The notes: generated by a model from the letters alone, not told the origin. Counted from the first letter of the stretch, positions 41,858-51,247 are shown. The stretch is DNA of 64,000 nucleotides from an uncultured Oscillospiraceae bacterium (GCA_947623745.1 CANQHN010000003.1:62001-126000), one strand, 5' to 3'. Numbers and translations: made by a program.

Positions 41858-43114
41858 CTATTCAGCTCTCAGAGCGGCCACCGGCTGCAGGCCGCTGGCC
41901 TTGACGGCCGGGTACATGCCGAAGATGACCCCCAGCACCACCGAGAACAGGAAGGCCCCGATGGTAATAACGGCGTTGGGCATGAGGATCTTCCCCAGTC
42001 CCGGCATGATGAGCTTTCCGGCGATCATGGTACCTATATAGCCGATGCCGATGCCGATGATCCCGCCGATGGAGCAGATCACCGCCGCCTCGATCAAAAA
42101 CTGGGTGATGATACTGGCCCGCTCGGCGCCGATGGCCTTGCGGATGCCGATCTCCCGGGTGCGCTCGGTGACGGTGACCAGCATGATGTTCATGATGCCG
42201 ATGCCGCCCACCAGCAGGGAGATGCCGGCGATGGCGCCCAGCACCAGGGACTGCATCAGGTTGGCGGCCTCCTGCTCCTGGCTCCAGCTGTTGTTGCTCT
42301 GAACGTAGACATAGCCGTCAGGCCGGTAGCCGTCCGGTCCCATGGGGATCAGGCCGTCCAGGAAGGCGCTGAGCAGGGTCATCACCTGCGTGGTGGCCTC
42401 CGCGTCCTTGGCCTTCACCGTGTAGCTGTCGATGGTGCCGTTTCGGTTCATGGAGCGGTTGAAGGTGTAGGGGATGACGATGATGTTGTCCCACTCCGGC
42501 CAGTTGGTCACGGACTTGGACTCGTACCACCCCACCACCAGGAAGGGCTGGCCGTTGATGGTGATGCTCTCCCCCACCGGGTCGGTGTAGTCGAACAGCT
42601 GCTCCTTGGCCCCTGCGCCCAGCACGCACACGGCGTTCTCCTTCTCAATGTCCAGATAGGACATCTCCCGGCCGCCGGCCAGGGTGTAGTTGTTGCACAC
42701 CCCGTATTGCTCCGAACCCAGGAAGATGGTGATGGCCTTGGTCCAGTCGTAGTTCCCCCCACTCCAGTCGTTGACATTGATGGTCTTGGACCCGTAGCGG
42801 AGGGTGAGTGTCTCGTTGAGCTGGCTGTTGGGGGTGATGCCGTCGATGAGGTCGCTCAGGGCCAGACAGTAGTCGTAGAGCTTCTGCCCCACGTCCACGC
42901 CGGTATAGGAAAACGCGCTGACGTCGATCTTGTTGTCGCCCTGGGCCCGGAGGTACTCCATGGTCTGCTCGTTGGAGGCCTGGACCACCGACACCATGAT
43001 CACCACGCTGGCCACGCCGATGATGATGCCCAGCATGGTCAGGAAGGAGCGGGTCTTTTTCATGGCGATGGACTTGAAGGCCATTTTGAATGCCTGCCAG
43101 AGATTCATTCCCAA
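41858..43114 (-). CDS. ABC transporter permease (MacB/YknZ-like)
   Basis: A 418-residue FtsX-type permease. One N-terminal helix (about 20-40, in RSFLTMLGIIIGVASVVIMVSVV) is followed by a large extracytoplasmic MacB_PCD domain (about 45-275) and three C-terminal helices carrying MLVTVTERTREIGIRKAIGA. With the adjacent ATPase and adaptor it forms a MacAB/YknXYZ-type tripartite exporter for peptides or lipophilic compounds. It overlaps the ATPase gene by 10 bases. Confidence 0.94.
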   Translation of the reverse strand: MGMNLWQAFKMAFKSIAMKKTRSFLTMLGIIIGVASVVIMVSVVQASNEQTMEYLRAQGDNKIDVSAFSYTGVDVGQKLYDYCLALSDLIDGITPNSQLNETLTLRYGSKTINVNDWSGGNYDWTKAITIFLGSEQYGVCNNYTLAGGREMSYLDIEKENAVCVLGAGAKEQLFDYTDPVGESITINGQPFLVVGWYESKSVTNWPEWDNIIVIPYTFNRSMNRNGTIDSYTVKAKDAEATTQVMTLLSAFLDGLIPMGPDGYRPDGYVYVQSNNSWSQEQEAANLMQSLVLGAIAGISLLVGGIGIMNIMLVTVTERTREIGIRKAIGAERASIITQFLIEAAVICSIGGIIGIGIGYIGTMIAGKLIMPGLGKILMPNAVITIGAFLFSVVLGVIFGMYPAVKASGLQPVAALRAE

Positions 43115-43800
43115 TCCACCTCCTGTGGGTGGTCAGAGATGACCTTGCCGTCGGACAGCCGCACCACCCGGCGGGCGGTGGCGGCGATGCCGTCGTCGTG
43201 GGTGATGAGCAGGACGGTGGTCCCCTCCCGGTAGAGCTGGCGCAGGATCTCCAGCACGTGCCGGCCGGTGCGGGAGTCCAGGGCGCCTGTGGGCTCGTCG
43301 GCCATGATGATGGGCGGATGGGTGGCGATGGCCCGGGCGATAGCCACCCGCTGCTGCTGGCCGCCGGACATCTCCGCCGGGCGGTGGTGGGCCCGGTCCT
43401 CCATGCTCACCCGGGCCAGGGCGTTCATGGCGATCTCCTCCCGGTCAAACACGGACACCCCCTGGTAGATGAGGGGCAGCGTCACGTTCTCCAGGGCGTC
43501 CAGCTCCTGGATGAGGTTGTAGCCCTGGAAGATGAAGCCGATCTCCCGGTTTCGGATGCGGGCCAGCTGCCTGTCGCTGAGGGAGGTGACGTCGGTGCCG
43601 TCCAGGTAGTACTCCCCGTAGGTGGGGATGTCCAGACAGCCCAGCACGTTCATCAGCGTGGACTTGCCCGAGCCGGACTGGCCCACGATGGCCACAAACT
43701 CCCCCTTGTCGATCTGGAGGGTCACCCCGTCCAAGGCCCGGACCTCGCTCTCCTTGCCCTCGTTGTAGATCTTGTAGAGGTCACGAATGTCAATGAGCAT
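43105..43800 (-). CDS. ABC transporter ATP-binding protein (MacB/YknY-like)
   Basis: A 231-residue ATPase of the LolD/MacB class. Walker [10 protein letters not shown] (about 38-46), signature [14 protein letters not shown], Walker [13 protein letters not shown] and the H-loop region [15 protein letters not shown] are intact. It lies between the adaptor and the permease genes. Confidence 0.96.
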   Translation of the reverse strand: MLIDIRDLYKIYNEGKESEVRALDGVTLQIDKGEFVAIVGQSGSGKSTLMNVLGCLDIPTYGEYYLDGTDVTSLSDRQLARIRNREIGFIFQGYNLIQELDALENVTLPLIYQGVSVFDREEIAMNALARVSMEDRAHHRPAEMSGGQQQRVAIARAIATHPPIIMADEPTGALDSRTGRHVLEILRQLYREGTTVLLITHDDGIAATARRVVRLSDGKVISDHPQEVDWE

Positions 43801-43814
43801 CTCGCACCTCTCAA

Positions 43815-45494
43815 TTAGTAGGCGTAGTCGGTGACTGTGTAGGACACAAAGACGTTGTCCCCCTCCTGGATGCCGGAGAGGATCTCCACATTCTGCACGT
43901 CAGAGATGCCGGTCTCCACGATGACGGGGTAGTAGCCCTCGTCCTCAGAGGGGAAGGTGCGGGGCTGTCCCATCTCCACCTCGGGCAGGTCCAGCTCAGG
44001 CACGTCGTCCGGGCGGGAATCCCGCTGGACAAAGACCACCGACTTCCGGTTGCCGTCGGGATCGGAGAAGTATTTCACCGCGGAGGTGGGCACAGTGATG
44101 CAGTCCTCGGACTGGCTGGTGACGAAGGAGTACTGCAGCCACGCGCCGTCCATCAGAGAGCCGTCCATGTTCTCCACCTCCAGGGTGACGGGGTAACTGG
44201 TCATGCCGCTGCCGGTCTCGGCCCCGCCCATGTCGATGGCGGTGACCCGGCCCTGGTAGGGGGTGCCGTTCCAGGTCAGGTCCACGTAGTCGTTGGGATG
44301 GATGAAGGAGATGTTCCGGTCATCCACGGTGATATTCACCAGCATGGTGACGGTGTTGGAGATCATCACCACGGTGTCGCCGCTCTTGACCTCCATCCCC
44401 TCGCTCAGAGTGCAGGAGGTGACGGTGCCGTCGATGGGGGCCACGGCGTTGAAGTTGGCCAGGCCCTCCTGGGCGGCGGCCAGGTCGCTCTCGGCCTTCT
44501 CGATCTCCGCCTGCATGTCCCGGATCTGGCTGTCGATGTTGGAGGAGCCCAGGAACAGCAGCCCCTCCCCCGCGGACACGTTGGCGTAGTTGAGCAGGTT
44601 GCCGATGCCCACCACCGGGCCGCTGGCCCTGGCCAGGATCTCCCGGCTCTCATAGAACTGGGTTTTGCCGTTCTCGTAGGGGTAGATCTCGGTGCCGTCG
44701 GCGGCGGTGAGCACGGCGGAGGCCGCCATGTCGGCGGTGAGGGTGCCGGGGTTCTCAAAGGTGACGACCACCTCGAAGTGGACGGCCCCCTCGGGGGATA
44801 TGTAGCTGACCCGGTTGATCTTCTCCACCGTGCCGGTGTACACCCCCATCACGGCGGGGATGGACACGCTGACGGTCTGGCCCACGGAGATGTCGTTCTC
44901 ATAGGCGTAGCTGAAGTACAGGGAGAGCTTGAGGATCTTGTCGTTGACCAGGGTGGCGACCGGTGTGCCCTCCCCCACCTGGTCGTCCAGGTTGAACTCC
45001 TTGACCTCCATCAGCTTGCCGGCGAAGGGGGCCGTCACAGTGAGGCTGGCCGCCTTCTCCTGCAGGTCCGCCAGGTCCTGGTAGAGGTTGTCTACCTTCT
45101 TCTGCGCGTCGCTCACGGCCTGTTCGGCGGCCTGGCTGTAAATGGTATACAGCGGCTGGCCGGCGTAGACCGTCTCTCCGGCGGCCACATAGACCTCCTG
45201 CACGGTGCCGCTCTGGGTCAGGGTGATGGCCGCCGACTCCTTGGCCCGGGCGTTGCCGCTGCCGGACACGGAGCTCTGGATGGTGCCGATGGAGGCGGGC
45301 TGGGAGAAGATCTCCCCCTGCTCCTCCCCACTGTCAGCCAGGAAACGGTACAGAGCGATGCCCCCGACGGCCAGCAGGACGGCCAGGACCACAAGGACGA
45401 TGACCGTGCTCTTCTTGGGACCGCGCTTTTTCTTCCCTGCGGCTGCCTTGGGCGCGGCGGGCGCGCCCGCCTGGGGTACTGCGGTTTCCGCCAT
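43815..45494 (-). CDS. Membrane fusion/adaptor protein of the exporter (MacA/YknX-like)
   Basis: A 559-residue HlyD-family adaptor. A Lys-rich cytoplasmic start and one helix (about 28-50) anchor it. The biotinyl-lipoyl-like halves surround two coiled-coil segments (about 130-165 and 300-345), followed by beta-barrel and membrane-proximal domains. It is longer than YknX (about 380) because of an inserted region in the second lipoyl/barrel part. AAGGAGG precedes the ATG. A sigma-A promoter and a separate palindrome lie upstream. Confidence 0.9.
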   Translation of the reverse strand: MAETAVPQAGAPAAPKAAAGKKKRGPKKSTVIVLVVLAVLLAVGGIALYRFLADSGEEQGEIFSQPASIGTIQSSVSGSGNARAKESAAITLTQSGTVQEVYVAAGETVYAGQPLYTIYSQAAEQAVSDAQKKVDNLYQDLADLQEKAASLTVTAPFAGKLMEVKEFNLDDQVGEGTPVATLVNDKILKLSLYFSYAYENDISVGQTVSVSIPAVMGVYTGTVEKINRVSYISPEGAVHFEVVVTFENPGTLTADMAASAVLTAADGTEIYPYENGKTQFYESREILARASGPVVGIGNLLNYANVSAGEGLLFLGSSNIDSQIRDMQAEIEKAESDLAAAQEGLANFNAVAPIDGTVTSCTLSEGMEVKSGDTVVMISNTVTMLVNITVDDRNISFIHPNDYVDLTWNGTPYQGRVTAIDMGGAETGSGMTSYPVTLEVENMDGSLMDGAWLQYSFVTSQSEDCITVPTSAVKYFSDPDGNRKSVVFVQRDSRPDDVPELDLPEVEMGQPRTFPSEDEGYYPVIVETGISDVQNVEILSGIQEGDNVFVSYTVTDYAY

Positions 45495-45567
45495 AATCTG
45501 GTTCCTCCTTCAAAATCCTTCAGGACCGCCGGACCGGCGCGGAAACGCAGGGGTCCAGCATGTCCCT

Positions 45568-45596
45568 ATTATAGTACGTCTCCCTTTTTGTGGCAA
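45568..45596 (-). promoter_or_regulatory. Sigma-A-type promoter of the exporter operon
   Basis: On the minus strand: -35 TTGCCA (45591-45596), 17-base spacer, perfect -10 TATAAT (45568-45573). Confidence 0.75.
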
Positions 45597-45616
45597 CAAC
45601 AGAACTGTAACCAAAT

Positions 45617-45635
45617 GATTAAGACTTTCTTAATC
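45617..45635. promoter_or_regulatory. Operator-like palindrome upstream of the exporter promoter
   Basis: GATTAAGA / TCTTAATC arms around CTT, ending 20 bases upstream of the -35. The position suits an activator such as a two-component response regulator. Confidence 0.55.
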
Positions 45636-45797
45636 TTCCCTCTCCTTCCTTTAGACGTAAAAAGGAGCGGAATGTTTCAAATCAGGCAAAAATTTTTTGC
45701 AAATTTTTCTTCCAGGATTTTGGTCCCGGCCTTCCGCATATTCCCACAGAAAAAACAGACAATAGAAGCAAATCCATGAGATAAGGAGGGGTTTCCC

Positions 45798-47111
45798 TTG
45801 AACCGTACCACTCTGCTGCGCCGCCTGCTGGCCCCCGCCCTGGCCCTGTCCATGCTGGCCGGGCTGTGCCTGCCCGCCTCCGCCTTCTTCTGGAACCGGA
45901 AGGACAGAGGCGCCGCTTTGAAGGATTTCACCAAAAACGGCCTGGTGGGCGAGACCATCGCCTTCTCCCAGGCCGACTTCGTCCCGGCGGACGGCAAATC
46001 CCAGCTCACCGCCATCACCATCGACACCCTGCCAGATCCCGGCGCCGGCACGCTGACGGTGGGGGACACGGCGCTGGAGGCCGGGGCGGAAATCGCCGCC
46101 TCCGCCCTGTCCGGCCTCCGCTTTCAGGCCGCTGCCAAGCCGGCTGTGATGGAAACTTCCTTTACAGTGACGCCCGCTTTCTCCGAGGGAAAGACCGGGG
46201 AGCCGATCACCGTCACCCTGGTCCTGCTCACCCAGGCCAACCAGACCCCCATCGCCCGGAACATGGACCTGAGCACCTATAAGAACGTGGCTCTCACTGG
46301 CTGGTTCGACGCGGTGGACGCCGAGGGCGACACCCTCACCTTCCAGCTCACCTCCACCCCCGCCCGTGGGGCCGTGACGGTGGCGGAGGACGGCTCCAGC
46401 CAGTTCGTCTACACCCCCTATGAGAACAAGACCGGCAGGGACACCTTCACCTATGTGGCAGTGGACCCCGCCGGCAACACCTCCCCCGAGGCCACGGTGA
46501 CGGTGCGCATCGAGAAACCCGACACCAAGGTGGTCTACTCCGACATGGACGGCAATCCCGCCCACAGTGCCGCCCTGCGGCTGGCCGAGGAGGGCGTCTA
46601 TGTGGGCGCCTACCTCAACGGGGAGTACTTTTTCCAGCCGGATCAGCCCGTCTCCCGGGGGGAGTTTCTGTCCATGGCCATGGCGGTGGCCGGCCTGGAG
46701 CCCCTGGAGGGCGTGACCCTCACCGGGTTCTATGACGACGACGCCATCCCCACCTGGTGCAAGGGCTACGTCTCCTCCGCCCTGAAGGCCGGGGCCATCC
46801 GGGGCTCCGCCGGGGAGGACGGGCGGCCCGTCTTTCAGGCCAACTCCCCCGTCACCCGGGGCGAGGCCACGGTGATGCTCAACAGCCTGCTGAACATCTC
46901 CGACGTGCCTGTGGAGACCTTCGCCTCCTCCAGCGGCGGCCACTGGGCCAGTCAGGCCGCCGCCAACCTGGCCGCCTCCGGGATCATCCGCCCGGACCAG
47001 GCCGCCGCCGCGGCCATGCCCGAGGCGCTCACCCGGGCCGACGCGGCCGAGCTGCTCTCTGGGGCGCTGGACGTGGTGTCCGCCCGGAACGACAGCTGGT
47101 TCCCGTTCTGA
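45798..47111 (+). CDS. SLH-domain protein with cadherin/Ig-like module
   Basis: A 437-residue exported protein. The signal peptide (about 1-30) ends LPASAF. An Ig/cadherin-like domain (about 155-240) contains AVDAEGDTLTFQLTSTPARGAV and GRDTFTYVAVDPAGNTSPEATVTV, typical of Big/cadherin tandem modules. Two to three SLH-type repeats follow (about 245-430). The TTG start is supported by AAGGAGGGG 7 bases upstream. It is a single-gene unit with its own terminator. Third SLH protein in the window. Confidence 0.82.
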   Translation: MNRTTLLRRLLAPALALSMLAGLCLPASAFFWNRKDRGAALKDFTKNGLVGETIAFSQADFVPADGKSQLTAITIDTLPDPGAGTLTVGDTALEAGAEIAASALSGLRFQAAAKPAVMETSFTVTPAFSEGKTGEPITVTLVLLTQANQTPIARNMDLSTYKNVALTGWFDAVDAEGDTLTFQLTSTPARGAVTVAEDGSSQFVYTPYENKTGRDTFTYVAVDPAGNTSPEATVTVRIEKPDTKVVYSDMDGNPAHSAALRLAEEGVYVGAYLNGEYFFQPDQPVSRGEFLSMAMAVAGLEPLEGVTLTGFYDDDAIPTWCKGYVSSALKAGAIRGSAGEDGRPVFQANSPVTRGEATVMLNSLLNISDVPVETFASSSGGHWASQAAANLAASGIIRPDQAAAAAMPEALTRADAAELLSGALDVVSARNDSWFPF

Positions 47112-47124
47112 ACATTTTTGTCAA

Positions 47125-47156
47125 AAGGAGGCGCGGCATCAGCCGCGCCTCTTTTG
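47125..47156 (+). terminator. Terminator of the Ig-SLH gene
   Basis: GAGGCGCGGC / GCCGCGCCTC stem with an ATCA loop and a T run. It is shared with the convergent SEDS gene, whose stop is at 47160. Confidence 0.8.
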
Positions 47157-47159
47157 CCC

Positions 47160-48542
47160 TTACTCTTTCGCCTTTTTCCACTGGCTCACGGGGATCACCA
47201 GGTCCCCGTCCCGCCAGAGGAACAGGGGCCGGCGGGCCGCCGGTCTGGACTGTCTCTCCCCCGCCGGGAGCTGTTCCTCCCGGAACACCCCCAGTATCAG
47301 GCCCACCAGGGCCAGGTTCATCACCATGTACGTCCCGCCGGTGGACAGCAGGGGCAGCACCAGGGGGCTTACCGCCGGAAAGCCCAGATCGTAGGCGAGG
47401 TAGACGGCGGTCTCCGCCGCCAAGACCGTCAGAGCTGACAGGGACAGCAGCCGTCCCAGCGGACCCCTCTGCCGCAGACAGCGCCGGAAGGCAAAGACGA
47501 ACAGGGCCGCCAGCAGGGCGATCAGGGCCAGCCCCACGGCCCAGCCCATGCGGCCGATCACCCAGGCCAGCCACAGGTCGGTGTCGATCCGGCCGGCAAA
47601 GTAGTCGTCACGCACGGCGCCCTCCCCCAGCCACACGGCCCCGGCCAGCAGCTCCCGGATCCGGAGGACCCAGAATCCCCCGCCATCGGAAAACTCCCCG
47701 GGATGGAGAAGGGTGTCCAGCCGGGCAAGCAGATAGGGCGAGACACCGATCTGCACCAGCACACCGCCGGCCGCCGCCAGGACCAGCAGGGCCAGCGCAA
47801 TCAGCCCGGCCTTTTTGGACACCCGGTCCCACCCGGAGCACACCGCGCCGATCAGCACCGCCAGACAGGCGGCACCGGCCACCAGCGCCGCCGCCAGGGA
47901 CGGGGCGATCATCGCTATGAGGAGCATGGGGAGCGCCGCCAGGATGGCCAGGACGAGACCGGGCCGTCCCGACCGGCGCAGCCGCCAGACCAGGGGCGCG
48001 TAGCAGAAGGTGGGTAGCACCAAGGCGGCCCAGGCCGCCGGATAGCGCAGCGCGCGGCTGCCGCTGTACCAGCGGCACCAGACCAGAAAGAGCGCCAGCG
48101 CGGCCATTGAGATTATGTAAACTAAAACCGGACGCCGGCCCAGCCAGCGGTAGTCTGCGAAGTAGAGCACCAACATCCCCGCCGCCCCCAGCAGCACGGA
48201 CAGCAGAACGACTCGCTTGGACGGGGCCAAGCTCAGGCTCTGCATGGCGGCGGAGTGCTGGATCATCACCCCGGCGGACAGGATCACCCCCACCAGGGCC
48301 AGCAGGCCCCACTGGGCCTTGGGCCGGTGGGCCCGGTCCAGCCCACGCCCCACCTCCACCGGGTCGCCCATCTGCCGCACGCTCTCTGCCTCGGCGGCGT
48401 CCGGGTCCATCCCCTGGGCGATCAGCGCGTCCCGCTGGTCCAGCAGGTGGGTGCGCAGCTCGGTCTCCAGACCAGCGCGGGCCCGGCGCCAGCGGATCTG
48501 CTCGGACACGTCGGCCAGATAGTTCTCGATCCGGTCAGCCAT
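47160..48542 (-). CDS. SEDS-family (FtsW/RodA/SpoVE-like) protein fused to a permease-prefix domain
   Basis: A 460-residue membrane protein. Residues 1-70 form a HAAS/permease-prefix domain (GLETELRTHLLDQRDALIAQGMDPDAAEAESVRQMGDPVEVG), usually found on PadR-controlled membrane proteins. The rest has about ten helices and the SEDS C-terminal landmark PLLSTGGTYMVMNLALVGL. SEDS proteins polymerise peptidoglycan from lipid II, but core motifs here are only partly conserved, so activity is uncertain. It overlaps its PadR regulator by 8 bases. The + strand holds an exact TTATGTAAACT at 48113-48123. Confidence 0.8.
   Translation of the reverse strand: MADRIENYLADVSEQIRWRRARAGLETELRTHLLDQRDALIAQGMDPDAAEAESVRQMGDPVEVGRGLDRAHRPKAQWGLLALVGVILSAGVMIQHSAAMQSLSLAPSKRVVLLSVLLGAAGMLVLYFADYRWLGRRPVLVYIISMAALALFLVWCRWYSGSRALRYPAAWAALVLPTFCYAPLVWRLRRSGRPGLVLAILAALPMLLIAMIAPSLAAALVAGAACLAVLIGAVCSGWDRVSKKAGLIALALLVLAAAGGVLVQIGVSPYLLARLDTLLHPGEFSDGGGFWVLRIRELLAGAVWLGEGAVRDDYFAGRIDTDLWLAWVIGRMGWAVGLALIALLAALFVFAFRRCLRQRGPLGRLLSLSALTVLAAETAVYLAYDLGFPAVSPLVLPLLSTGGTYMVMNLALVGLILGVFREEQLPAGERQSRPAARRPLFLWRDGDLVIPVSQWKKAKE
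48113..48123 (+). repeat. TTATGTAAACT motif, exact copy 2
   Basis: An exact 11-base match on the + strand inside the leftward SEDS gene, where the coding strand reads VYIIS with rare AT-ending codons. No XerC-side half is visible across a 6-base spacer. Confidence 0.7.
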
Positions 48543-48879
48543 AGCACAGCCCTCCCTCCAGCACCCTGTTCACCGCGCGGGAGTAGCTGCGCCACTGCGC
48601 CTGCTTCACCGAGAGCTGTTCCCGCCCAAGTTTTGTCAAGTGGTAATACCTGCGGGGCCGCGCGCTGTCCGTCTCCTCCTGCCAGGAGGAGATCCACCCC
48701 TTGTCCTCCAGGCCGTGGAGCAGTGGGTACAGGGTCCCCGCCTTCAAATCGAAGGTGTGGTCGGAACGGCGGCGCAGCTCCTCGATCATCTGGTAGCCGT
48801 ACATGTCCTGCTCCCGGAGCAGGGCCATGATCAGCATCCCGCCCTCCCCGGCCAGGGGGTTCCTCTCGTTGGGCATCAT
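48535..48879 (-). CDS. PadR family transcriptional regulator (SEDS operon)
   Basis: A 114-residue PadR: GEGGMLIMALLREQDMYGYQMIEELRRRSDHTFDLKAGTLYPLLHGLEDKGWISSW is the winged helix, followed by the two-helix C terminus KLGREQLSVKQAQWRSY. It is translated just before, and overlapping, the SEDS fusion gene. The promoter and operator lie at 48892-48935, so autorepression is likely. The signal is unknown; cell-envelope stress is the usual inducer class for such pairs. Confidence 0.93.
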   Translation of the reverse strand: MMPNERNPLAGEGGMLIMALLREQDMYGYQMIEELRRRSDHTFDLKAGTLYPLLHGLEDKGWISSWQEETDSARPRRYYHLTKLGREQLSVKQAQWRSYSRAVNRVLEGGLCYG

Positions 48880-48891
48880 ATCGGCCTCCTA

Positions 48892-48910
48892 TATATAGAC
48901 TATCTATATA
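48892..48910. promoter_or_regulatory. PadR operator of the SEDS unit
   Basis: TATATAG / CTATATA arms with a 5-base ACTAT spacer, overlapping the downstream edge of the -10. The 5-base spacing equals that in each half of the other PadR operator. Confidence 0.65.
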
Positions 48911-48935
48911 ATAACACAGGAACGGCAGTTGTCAA
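48908..48935 (-). promoter_or_regulatory. Promoter of the PadR-SEDS unit
   Basis: On the minus strand: perfect -35 TTGACA (48930-48935), 16-base spacer, -10 TATTAT (48908-48913). Confidence 0.75.
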
Positions 48936-48948
48936 GGGGAAAATAAAA

Positions 48949-48976
48949 GAGCGCCCGTCTGCTTGGACGGGCGCTC
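48949..48976. terminator. Terminator of glnN
   Basis: GAGCGCCCGTC / GACGGGCGCTC stem with a short loop, 25 bases after the glnN stop. On the minus strand it runs into TTTTATTTT. Confidence 0.85.
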
Positions 48977-49001
48977 GGTTTTGTGCGGTAAAAACTGGTG
49001 T

Positions 49002-51107
49002 TTACACCTCGAACATCAGGTCGCCGTAGGTGGGAACCGGCCACAGGTCCTTGTCCACCAGCAGCTCCAGCTCGTCCACGGGGGTGCGCAGGGCCTTCAT
49101 GGCGGGGACGATCTTGTCGTGGTAGAAGTGGGCCATCTCCTCCACGTCCTGGATGGTGTCCACGTAGGCGGCCAGGGTCTTGAGCTCCTCCAGGGCCTTG
49201 CTGGTGGCGGTCAGCCGCTCGCTGCACTTGTAGAGCAGGTCCTTCTGGACGGCCAGGTTGGCGTCCGGGCAGGCGGCGGACACAGAGGTGATGGACTGGG
49301 CCAGCTTGGTGGTGTAGTTGATGACGGCGGGGATGTAGTGCTTGCTGGCCATGTGGATCATGGTGCGGGCCTCGATCTTGAGCACCTTGGCGTAGGTCTC
49401 ATAGCGGATCTCGGCGCGGGACTCCAGCTCGGCGCGGGTGTAGATGTTGAACTTCTCGTACAGGGCCACGGCCTTGTCGGTGACCAGGGAGGGCACCGCG
49501 TCTACCAGGGAGTGCAGGTTGGGCAGGCCCCGGCGCTCGGCCTCCTCCACCCACTCGTCGGAGTAGCCGTTGCCGTTGAAGATGATGCGGTGGTGCTCGG
49601 TCATCAGGTCGTGGATGAGCTTGTGGCAGGCGGAGGGGAAGTCCTCGGCCTGCTCCAGCACGTCGGCGGCGTCAGACAGAGCCTCGGCCACGATGGAGTT
49701 CAGGGTGATGTTGGCGTCGGCGATGGTGTCGGAGGAGCCCACCATGCGGAACTCGAACTTGTTGCCGGTGAAGGCGAAGGGGGAGGTGCGGTTGCGGTCG
49801 GTGGCGTCCTTGTTGATGATGGGCACGGTGGAGATGCCGGAGTCCAGGTGGCCGGCGGCCAGCAGGCTGATGGAGTCGGCGTTGGAGACAATCTGGCTGA
49901 CCACGCTGTCCAGCTGGTCGCCCAGGAAGATGGAGATGATGGCCGGGGGCGCCTCCTGGGCGCCCAGGCGGTGCTCGTTGCCCACGCAGGAGGCGGAGCA
50001 GCGCAGGATGTCGGCGTGCTTATCCACGGCGGCCATGATGCAGGCCAGCACCAGCAGGAACTGCAGGTTCTCGTTGGGGGTGTCGCCGGGGTCCAGCAGG
50101 TTCTCGCCGGTGTCGGTGCCGATGGACCAGTTGTTGTGCTTGCCGGAGCCGTTGACGCCGGCGTAGGGCTTCTCGTGGAGCAGGCACACCAGGCCGTGGC
50201 GGGTGGCGACCCGCTTCATGGTCTCCATGGCCAGCTGGTTCTGGTCCACAGCCAGGTTGACGTTGGTGTAGACGGGGGCCATCTCATGCTGGGCGGGGGC
50301 CACCTCGTTGTGCTGGGTGGTGGCGGGGATGCCCAGCTTCCACAGCTCCTGGTTCAGGTCGGCCATGAAAGCGCCCACCCGCTCGCGGATGACGCCGAAG
50401 TACTGGTCGTCCAGCTCCTGGCCCTTGGGGGCGGGGGCGCCGAACAGGGTGCGGCCGGTGTAGATGAGGTCACGGCGCTTCAGGTACTTCTCCCGGTCCA
50501 CCAGGAAGTACTCCTGCTCGGGACCCACAGAGGGGGTGACCTTTTTCACGTCGGTCTTGCCGAACAGCCTCAGGATGCGCCGGGCCTGGACGTCGATGGC
50601 CTCCATGGAGCGCAGCAGCGGGGTCTTTTTATCCAGGGCCTCGCCGGTGTAGGAGACGAAGATCGTGGGGATACACAGGATGGTGCCGGCGGACATCTCC
50701 TTGACGAAGGCGGGAGAGGTCATATCCCAGGCGGTGTAACCCCGGGCGTAGTGGGTGGCGCGCAGGCCGCCGGAGGGGAAGGAGGACGCGTCGGGCTCGC
50801 CCATGATGAGCTGCTTGCCGGTGAGGGCCAGCAGGGTCTTGCTGTCCTCCGGCGCGGTGATGAAGGAGTCGTGCTTCTCGGCGGTGACGCCGGTCAGCGG
50901 CTGGAACCAGTGGGTGTAGTGGGTAGCGCCCTTCTCCACCGCCCAGTCCTTCATGGCGTTGGCCACCTCGTCGGCGGTGGCCATGGAGATGCTGCCGCCG
51001 TTCTCGATGACGTTGACGACCTCTCTATACACCTTCTTGGGGAGGCGCTCCTTCATGACAGACATGCTGAATACGTTGCTGCCGAAAACTTCCGTGATGC
51101 TGCTCAT
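49002..51107 (-). CDS. glnN: Glutamine synthetase type III
   Basis: A 701-residue GSIII, the large dodecameric glutamine synthetase (glutamate + NH3 + ATP). The family N terminus is [18 protein letters not shown]. The catalytic core has [28 protein letters not shown] and [12 protein letters not shown], with [25 protein letters not shown] in the metal/ATP region. The ATG at 51107 is preferred by family alignment; a GTG three codons upstream (51116) is nearly as good. The leader (51116-51241) has two hexaloop hairpins and a terminator, which suggests ANTAR-controlled antitermination. Confidence 0.96.
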   Translation of the reverse strand: MSSITEVFGSNVFSMSVMKERLPKKVYREVVNVIENGGSISMATADEVANAMKDWAVEKGATHYTHWFQPLTGVTAEKHDSFITAPEDSKTLLALTGKQLIMGEPDASSFPSGGLRATHYARGYTAWDMTSPAFVKEMSAGTILCIPTIFVSYTGEALDKKTPLLRSMEAIDVQARRILRLFGKTDVKKVTPSVGPEQEYFLVDREKYLKRRDLIYTGRTLFGAPAPKGQELDDQYFGVIRERVGAFMADLNQELWKLGIPATTQHNEVAPAQHEMAPVYTNVNLAVDQNQLAMETMKRVATRHGLVCLLHEKPYAGVNGSGKHNNWSIGTDTGENLLDPGDTPNENLQFLLVLACIMAAVDKHADILRCSASCVGNEHRLGAQEAPPAIISIFLGDQLDSVVSQIVSNADSISLLAAGHLDSGISTVPIINKDATDRNRTSPFAFTGNKFEFRMVGSSDTIADANITLNSIVAEALSDAADVLEQAEDFPSACHKLIHDLMTEHHRIIFNGNGYSDEWVEEAERRGLPNLHSLVDAVPSLVTDKAVALYEKFNIYTRAELESRAEIRYETYAKVLKIEARTMIHMASKHYIPAVINYTTKLAQSITSVSAACPDANLAVQKDLLYKCSERLTATSKALEELKTLAAYVDTIQDVEEMAHFYHDKIVPAMKALRTPVDELELLVDKDLWPVPTYGDLMFEV

Positions 51108-51160
51108 TTCACTCACGATCCTTTCCTGATTGAAGAAAAGACTTCCCGCCGCCGGTACGA

Positions 51161-51187
51161 AAAAAGCGGCAAAGACCCCATTTGCGG
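51161..51187 (-). terminator. Leader terminator (attenuator) of glnN
   Basis: On the minus strand, GCAAA (185-181 of 51xxx) pairs with TTTGC (173-169) around TGGGGTC, with one more C-G pair outside a mismatch, followed by CGCTTTTT. Its 5' arm shares bases with the 3' arm of the hairpin at 51183-51201. Confidence 0.6.
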
Positions 51188-51235
51188 ACGTCCTTGTCGC
51201 AGCGCTCCCAGCGGCGATCCCTATCGTGGGATTGC
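51183..51235 (-). promoter_or_regulatory. Dual-hexaloop RNA leader (candidate ANTAR target) of glnN
   Basis: On the minus strand, hairpin P1 (51214-51235) closes an ACGATA hexaloop with an 8-bp stem that has one A.C mismatch. Hairpin P2 (51183-51201) closes AAGGAC with 6 bp and one bulge. ANTAR proteins bind paired hexaloops with A at position 1 and G at position 4; P2 fits fully, P1 only at A1. P2 and the terminator at 51161-51187 exclude each other. Confidence 0.5.
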
Positions 51236-51247
51236 CCTTCTGCCCTT

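Larger units (their letters stand above)
45495..45797. other. Divergent control region between exporter operon and SLH gene
   Basis: About 300 bases without a gene. It holds the leftward exporter promoter (45568-45596), an operator-like palindrome (45617-45635), and a near-palindromic GCAAAAATTTTTTGC tract at 45686-45700. No clear promoter for the rightward SLH gene was found. Confidence 0.6.

Noticed and set aside
39072-42041. 989-residue open frame on the + strand
   Set aside because: Antisense to the SLH gene and out of frame with patatin; composition is a mirror of the real gene.
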